NCBI GenBank assembly: GCA_007117785.1
Contig: SKFV01000276.1
Span: 1-10,124, forward strand
DNA from: Pseudomonas sp.
GTDB taxonomy: Bacteria; Pseudomonadota; Gammaproteobacteria; Pseudomonadales; Pseudomonadaceae
Direction of reading: 5' to 3'
DNA: 10,124 bases
Of this stretch, positions 6,136 through 10,124 are shown one piece after another (within the stretch, counting starts at the first letter, position 1; the number at the start of each line of letters is the position of its first letter). Below the pieces are notes generated by a model, which made no database searches, was not told where the DNA came from, and worked only from the letters and a program-made list of their open reading frames with translations. Both the position numbers and the translations under genes were made by a program.

Positions 6136-7575
6136 TCAGCGCCGCCAGAACATCGGTGTCAGAATCACCAGCAGGGTAAATACCTCAAGCCGGCCCAGCA
6201 GCATGGCAAAGCTGAGAATCCACTTTACCCCCGCTTCCAGATCCCCGTAATGCGCTGAGACCTCGCCGAGGCCCGGGCCGAGGTTGTTCATGCAGGCCGC
6301 CAACGCCGAAAAGGCGGTGACAAAATCCAGCCCGCTGCCCAGCAGCAACAGGAACATCACCGCAAAGGTGAACACATAGACGGCGCAGAAGCCCCACACC
6401 GCCTCGACAATCCGGTCCGGCACCGGGCGCTTGCCCAGCTTGACCGGAAACACCCCGCGCGGATGCAGCAGACGCTTGGTTTCCCGTGAGCCCTGCTTGT
6501 ACAGCAAGAGCACGCGGATCACCTTCATGCCACCACCGGTCGAACCCGCACAGGCGCCCATAAAGCTGGCATACAGCAAGAGGAAGGGCAGCAAGGTCGG
6601 CCAGGCGGAAAAGTCGGTCACACCGAAGCCGGTCGTCGTCGCGATCGACACCACCTGGAAAGCGCTGTAACGCAGGATGGTCCAGGTATCGTAATACTGG
6701 AAATGGATCAGCACCACGGTACAGATGATGAAGAGCGCGCCGAGCACGGTGACATAGGCACGACACTCCGGGTCCTGCCAGTAATGCTTGATCGATTTTT
6801 GCCGCCAGGACAAAAAGTGTAGCGCAAAGTTGATGCCGGAGACCAGCATGAACAGAATGCAGATACTTTCAATCAGCGCGCTGTCGTAATAGCCAATACT
6901 GGCATCGTGGGTGGAAAAGCCGCCGATGGCGACGGTCGAGAAACTGTGGCCAATGGCATCGAACAGCTCCATACCCGCGGCCCAGTAAGCCAGCGCACAG
7001 ACCAGGGTCAGGCCGGCGTAGATGTACCAGAGCACCTTGGCGGTTTCAGCGATGCGCGGCGTCAGCTTGTTTTCTTTCAGTGGGCCGGGCATTTCCGCGC
7101 GGTAGAGCTGCATGCCACCGACCCCGAGCATCGGCAGAATGGCAACCGCCAGCACAACGATACCCATACCGCCCATCCACTGCAGCATCTGCCGGTAGAA
7201 CAACATGGCCCGCGGCAGATCATCCAGTCCGGTAAGTACCGTGGCCCCGGTAGTGGTAATGCCGGAAAAGGACTCGAATACTGCGTCCGATACACTCATA
7301 TCCAGTAGATAGAGCGGCACGGCGCCAAACAGGCCGAGTACCAGCCAGAAGAGTACGGTAATCAGGTAGCCATCGCGGGTACGCAGCTCCTTGCGTTGGC
7401 CCTTGACCGGTAGCCAGACCAGAAAACCGACCACCATGGTGATCAGGAATGAGGTGGTAAAGGCCTCGAGAGCAGGTTCACCGTACCAGAAACCGACCAG
7501 CGCCGGCAGCAACATACTGCTGGAAAACAGCATGACCAGGATGCCGAGAATGCGCTGTATCTGAAAATATTGCAT
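6136..7575 (-). CDS. trkH: Trk potassium uptake system, membrane subunit
   Basis: TrkH/TrkG is the ion-conducting subunit of the Trk K+ uptake system, a member of the SKT superfamily with four M1-P-M2 repeats per chain. The 479 residues are close to the usual 480-485 and strongly hydrophobic throughout. The four pore-loop filter segments are visible in order: TTTGATV (107-113), AIGGFST (216-222), TTTGFG (313-318) and NNLGPG (430-435). Each keeps the central glycine. GSTGGGMK (344-351) lies in the TM segment that forms the gating loop in this family. The ATG start gives MQYFQIQRILGILVMLFS, a standard N-terminus; the ribosome site is weak (GAGG eleven bases upstream). It lies 33 bases after trkA on the same strand. 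In E. coli trkH is unlinked to trkA, and in P. aeruginosa it is also elsewhere as far as I recall. Here both subunits share an operon. Confidence 0.95.
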   Translation of the reverse strand: MQYFQIQRILGILVMLFSSSMLLPALVGFWYGEPALEAFTTSFLITMVVGFLVWLPVKGQRKELRTRDGYLITVLFWLVLGLFGAVPLYLLDMSVSDAVFESFSGITTTGATVLTGLDDLPRAMLFYRQMLQWMGGMGIVVLAVAILPMLGVGGMQLYRAEMPGPLKENKLTPRIAETAKVLWYIYAGLTLVCALAYWAAGMELFDAIGHSFSTVAIGGFSTHDASIGYYDSALIESICILFMLVSGINFALHFLSWRQKSIKHYWQDPECRAYVTVLGALFIICTVVLIHFQYYDTWTILRYSAFQVVSIATTTGFGVTDFSAWPTLLPFLLLYASFMGACAGSTGGGMKVIRVLLLYKQGSRETKRLLHPRGVFPVKLGKRPVPDRIVEAVWGFCAVYVFTFAVMFLLLLGSGLDFVTAFSALAACMNNLGPGLGEVSAHYGDLEAGVKWILSFAMLLGRLEVFTLLVILTPMFWRR

Positions 7576-7608
7576 GCCGCTGCAAGCCTCAGGCCGGTCG
7601 GAAAAGGG

Positions 7609-8982
7609 TCAGAAAAAGGTCAGGCCGACCTGGAACAGGCGTTCCACATCGCGGATATGCTTTTTGTCGATCACAAAGAGCACCACATGGTCATCGGCTT
7701 CAATCACCGTCGAGTCATGCGCAATCAACACTTCTTCGTCACGCACGATAGCACCAATGGTGGTGCCAGGCGGTAACTTGATATCGCGAATCGCCTTGCC
7801 GATAACCTGTGACGAGCGTGCATCACCGTGGGCTACCGCCTCGATCGCCTCCGCCGCACCCCGACGCAAGGAATACACGTTGACGATATCGCCGCGCCGC
7901 ACATGGGTCAGCAGGGTGCCGATGGTGGCTTGCGAGGGTGAAATGGCAATATCGATCTCGCCGCCCTGCACCAGGTCGACATAGGCCGGGTTGTTGATCA
8001 GTGCCATCACCTTGCGTGCGCCGAGACGCTTGGCCAGCATGGCCGACATGATGTTGGCCTCGTCGTCATTGGTGACCGCGCAGAAAATATCCACTTCCTC
8101 GATATTTTCCTCGATCAGCAATTCCTTGTCCGAGGCGCTACCACTGAGTACCACGGTACGATCCAGATTCTGTGCCAGATAGTCGGCCCGCACCGGGTTC
8201 TTCTCGATGATTTTTACCCGGTAACGGCTTTCAATTGCCTCAGCCAGGCGTTCACCGATATTGCCGCCGCCGGCGATAATGACACGTTTATTACTTTTTT
8301 CCAGCCGCCGCAGCTCACTCATCACCGAGCGGATATCCGGTGCGGCCGCAACAAAGAAGACCTCGTCATCCGCTTCGATCACGGTATCGCCCTGGGGCAG
8401 AATCGGCCGGTTCTTGCGGAAAATCGCCGCCACCCGGGTATCGACGCCGGGCATGTGCTGGCGCAGGAAGCGCAATTCCTGGCCGACCAGTGGGCCACCG
8501 TAGTAGGCGCGAACCGCTACCAGCTGCACCTTGCCTTCGGCAAAATCCAGCACCTGCAAGGCGCCGGGGTTGTCGATCAGCCGCTTGATGTAGTTGGTGA
8601 CCACCTGCTCCGGGCTGATCAGCACGTCAATGGGAATGGCGGCGTTCTTGAACAGGCCGCCACGGGTCAGATAGGCCGACTCGCGTACCCGGGCGATCTT
8701 GGTCGGCGTCTTGAACAGGGTAAAGGCAATCTGGCAGGCGATCATGTTGGTTTCATCGCTGCTGGTGACCGCAATCAGCATATCGGCATCATCCGCTCCG
8801 GCCTGACGCAGCACCGTGGGAAAGGAGCCGCGGCCCTGTACCGTTCGGATATCCAGCCGGTCGCCCAGTTCGCGCAGGCGCGGGCCGTCGGTGTCGATCA
8901 CGGTGATGTCATTGGCTTCACTGGCCAGCTCGGCGGCGACACTGGCGCCGACCTGACCAGCGCCAAGAATGATGATCTTCAT
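7609..8982 (-). CDS. trkA: Trk potassium uptake system, NAD-binding regulatory subunit
   Basis: TrkA is the cytoplasmic peripheral subunit that binds nucleotides and gates TrkH. The 457 residues hold two tandem RCK_N/RCK_C units. The first Rossmann domain starts MKIIILGAGQVG, with the glycine pattern G7, G9, G12 and an acidic D30 at the end of strand 2. The second starts VIIAGGGNIGERLAEA (234-249) with E260. RCK_C domains lie at about 140-220 and 365-450. I place the start at ATG 8982 because the glycine-rich strand must begin immediately after it and the length equals that of pseudomonad TrkA. The frame stays open upstream to 9246, but only as a shadow of rsmB. The ATG overlaps the rsmB TGA (ATGA, four bases), with CGGAG eight bases ahead, so translational coupling is likely. 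The fmt-rsmB-trkA order is also that of E. coli and P. aeruginosa. Confidence 0.97.
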   Translation of the reverse strand: MKIIILGAGQVGASVAAELASEANDITVIDTDGPRLRELGDRLDIRTVQGRGSFPTVLRQAGADDADMLIAVTSSDETNMIACQIAFTLFKTPTKIARVRESAYLTRGGLFKNAAIPIDVLISPEQVVTNYIKRLIDNPGALQVLDFAEGKVQLVAVRAYYGGPLVGQELRFLRQHMPGVDTRVAAIFRKNRPILPQGDTVIEADDEVFFVAAAPDIRSVMSELRRLEKSNKRVIIAGGGNIGERLAEAIESRYRVKIIEKNPVRADYLAQNLDRTVVLSGSASDKELLIEENIEEVDIFCAVTNDDEANIMSAMLAKRLGARKVMALINNPAYVDLVQGGEIDIAISPSQATIGTLLTHVRRGDIVNVYSLRRGAAEAIEAVAHGDARSSQVIGKAIRDIKLPPGTTIGAIVRDEEVLIAHDSTVIEADDHVVLFVIDKKHIRDVERLFQVGLTFF

Positions 8983-10124
8983 TGTGCAGACTCCGTTGGC
9001 CGCTGCGCAGGGGTAGAACTGGCGGCAATTTTTACCAGTTTGGCCAAATAAAAGCCATCGTGCCCGTTTTCCTGCGGGAATAGTTGCCGGCCATGCTGGT
9101 CGGCGAGGCCGGCACTGACCGTTACCGGCAATTCGCGGGCACCGGGTTGGCGCTGCAAGAAGGCGGCAATCACGTCGCGGTTTTCCATCGGCAGCACCGA
9201 GCAGGTGGCATACACCAGGATGCCGCCGACCGCGAGTGTCTGCCATAAACGGTCGAGCAGTTCGCCCTGAAGTTTGGCCAGTGCCGCTATATCATCGGCC
9301 TTGCGCGTCAGTTTGATATCCGGATGACGGCGAATCACTCCGGTCGCCGAGCAAGGGGCGTCCAGCAGAATGCGATCAAACGACTGCCCATCCCACCAGG
9401 CATCCAGGTCTCGCCCGTCGGCAGCCTTGAGCTCAGCCGTCAGGCCCAGGCGTTTAAGGTTATCCGCCACCCGCTGCAAGCGCGCCGGTTCCAGATCCAG
9501 TGCCAGTAAATGTGCAAGCCCGGGTTGCAGTTCGGCGATCTGGCCGGTCTTGCCACCGGGGGCGCAACAGGCATCCAGTACCCGTTGACCGGCTTGTAGC
9601 TCAAGCAGTGGCGCGGCCAGTTGTGCTGCTTCATCCTGCACACTGACGCAGCCCGCATTGAAACCGGGAAGCTGGGTGACATCCTGCGGCGTTGCCAGGC
9701 GAATACCTTGATCCGCATAGTCGCAGGCGCTGGCGGTAACACCGGCGGCAGTCAACTGATCCAGGTATTCGGCCCGCGTCTGACGCATCGGATTGACCCG
9801 CAGGGTCAGCGGTGGGTGGCCGTTGTTGGCTTGGCAGAGACTCTCCAGATGCTCGGGCCAGTCAGCGCCGAGCCGTTTATACAGCCAGCGGGGATGGGCC
9901 AGACGCAAATGCGGTTGCTGATCAACACTGGCCAGCAGATCCGCCTGCTCGCGCTGAACCCGGCGCAACACGGCATTGATCACGCCTTTGGCCCAGGATT
10001 TTTTCAGCGCACTGGCCTGATCCACGGTTTCACCAATGGCGGCATCTGGACACATACAGGTTACTCCGTTTTCGTGTAAATAAAAGTTGGGGTTTTGCGC
10101 ATTCATCACTGAGGTTAAAGTCAA
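8979..10124 (-). CDS. rsmB: 16S rRNA (cytosine-967-C5)-methyltransferase, 5' end missing and replaced by foreign sequence
   Basis: RsmB (Sun/Fmu) methylates C967 of 16S rRNA using SAM. Numbering the open frame from the window edge, the protein looks like RsmB from residue 28 on. AAIGETVDQASALKKSWAKG is the family's conserved linker after the NusB-like domain. DACCAPGGKTGQI (184-196) is SAM motif I, and DAPCSATG (255-262) carries C258. YATCSV (305-310) carries C308, and GHDGFYLAKL (354-363) is the usual end. A polar tail of about 16 residues follows. A full RsmB is about 430-440 residues, with some 80 residues of NusB-like domain before AAIGETV. Here those are absent: the 27 preceding codons (10044-10124) do not resemble RsmB and are AT-rich. 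The frame is still open at the edge (TTG at 10124, ATGs at 10106 and 10055), so no true start can be assigned. It overlaps trkA by four bases. Confidence 0.9.
   Translation of the reverse strand: MTLTSVMNAQNPNFYLHENGVTCMCPDAAIGETVDQASALKKSWAKGVINAVLRRVQREQADLLASVDQQPHLRLAHPRWLYKRLGADWPEHLESLCQANNGHPPLTLRVNPMRQTRAEYLDQLTAAGVTASACDYADQGIRLATPQDVTQLPGFNAGCVSVQDEAAQLAAPLLELQAGQRVLDACCAPGGKTGQIAELQPGLAHLLALDLEPARLQRVADNLKRLGLTAELKAADGRDLDAWWDGQSFDRILLDAPCSATGVIRRHPDIKLTRKADDIAALAKLQGELLDRLWQTLAVGGILVYATCSVLPMENRDVIAAFLQRQPGARELPVTVSAGLADQHGRQLFPQENGHDGFYLAKLVKIAASSTPAQRPTESAQ
10044..10124 (-). other. Foreign segment joined in frame to rsmB: likely 5' end of a Bacteroidota secreted surface protein gene
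   Basis: These 81 bases are about 40% GC, clearly below the flanking genes, and use codons such as TTA, TTT and AAC that are rarer there. Read on the minus strand they give LTLTSVMNA, like the end of a signal peptide, followed by QNPNFYLHENGVTCMCPDA. A signal peptide ending in NA before QN is typical of flavobacterial secreted proteins. The pattern FYLxENGVTxxCxDAxVGET is, from memory, the start of BspA-like / DUF285 repeat proteins of that phylum. That family continues with a GET/GDTG motif, and RsmB has AAIGETV at the same place, so the join lies within a short shared stretch. No transposase, inverted repeat or recombinase site is seen. The most likely explanation is a mis-joined contig end. 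Confidence 0.6.

Noticed and set aside
8983..9246. Upstream extension of the trkA frame by 88 codons
   Set aside because: The extension lies wholly inside rsmB and reads as low-complexity Arg/Ala/Gly-rich shadow. TrkA must start at the GAGQVG strand, and ATG 8982 gives the exact family length.
10044..10124. Insertion sequence or phage attachment as the cause of the rsmB break
   Set aside because: There is no terminal inverted repeat, target duplication, transposase or integrase within the visible bases, and the frame continues smoothly across the join.

Overview
The window is core chromosome of a gammaproteobacterium, almost certainly in the Pseudomonadaceae. The predicted proteins closely resemble, as I remember them, the Pseudomonas set found just beyond dnaA-dnaN-recF-gyrB: PlsC/LptA, GmhB, GlyS, GlyQ, an HtrB/LpxL-type acyltransferase, a PilZ protein, TrkA and RsmB, in the same order. 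Base composition is moderately GC-rich by eye, below that of P. aeruginosa. This would fit a Halopseudomonas / P. pertucinogena-type lineage, but that placement is inference. The replication origin would be expected a few kb beyond the left edge.

Layout. Positions 1-3783 (minus strand) hold a tight operon, transcribed right to left: glyQ, glyS, gmhB, then the first 76 codons of a plsC-type acyltransferase cut by the left edge. It combines both subunits of the tetrameric glycyl-tRNA synthetase with an LPS-heptose phosphatase and a phospholipid-synthesis acyltransferase. A divergent intergenic region (3784-3971) carries a likely glyQ promoter and a nested inverted repeat. Positions 3972-6091 (plus strand) hold a double-hotdog thioesterase-like gene, a lipid A late acyltransferase and a small PilZ protein. 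The thioesterase-like gene sits where P. aeruginosa has tag. Positions 6136-10124 (minus strand) hold a second operon, rsmB-trkA-trkH. It combines a 16S rRNA m5C methyltransferase with both the NAD-binding regulator and the membrane channel subunit of the Trk potassium uptake system. The two blocks converge at 6092-6135 with no clear terminator.

No tRNA, rRNA, CRISPR array, transposase or phage gene was seen. Gene content is ordinary housekeeping, and I do not see a new defence or biosynthetic system.

The one real anomaly is the right edge. The rsmB reading frame is normal from about 10043 downwards. At the point where the NusB-like N-terminal domain should continue, it switches to about 80 bases of AT-rich sequence (about 40% GC). 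That stretch encodes what looks like the end of a signal peptide and the start of a Bacteroidota surface protein of the BspA/DUF285 type. The switch falls in a short motif that both families share. I read it as a chimeric join, most likely an assembly artefact at a contig end, and less likely a real gene fusion.
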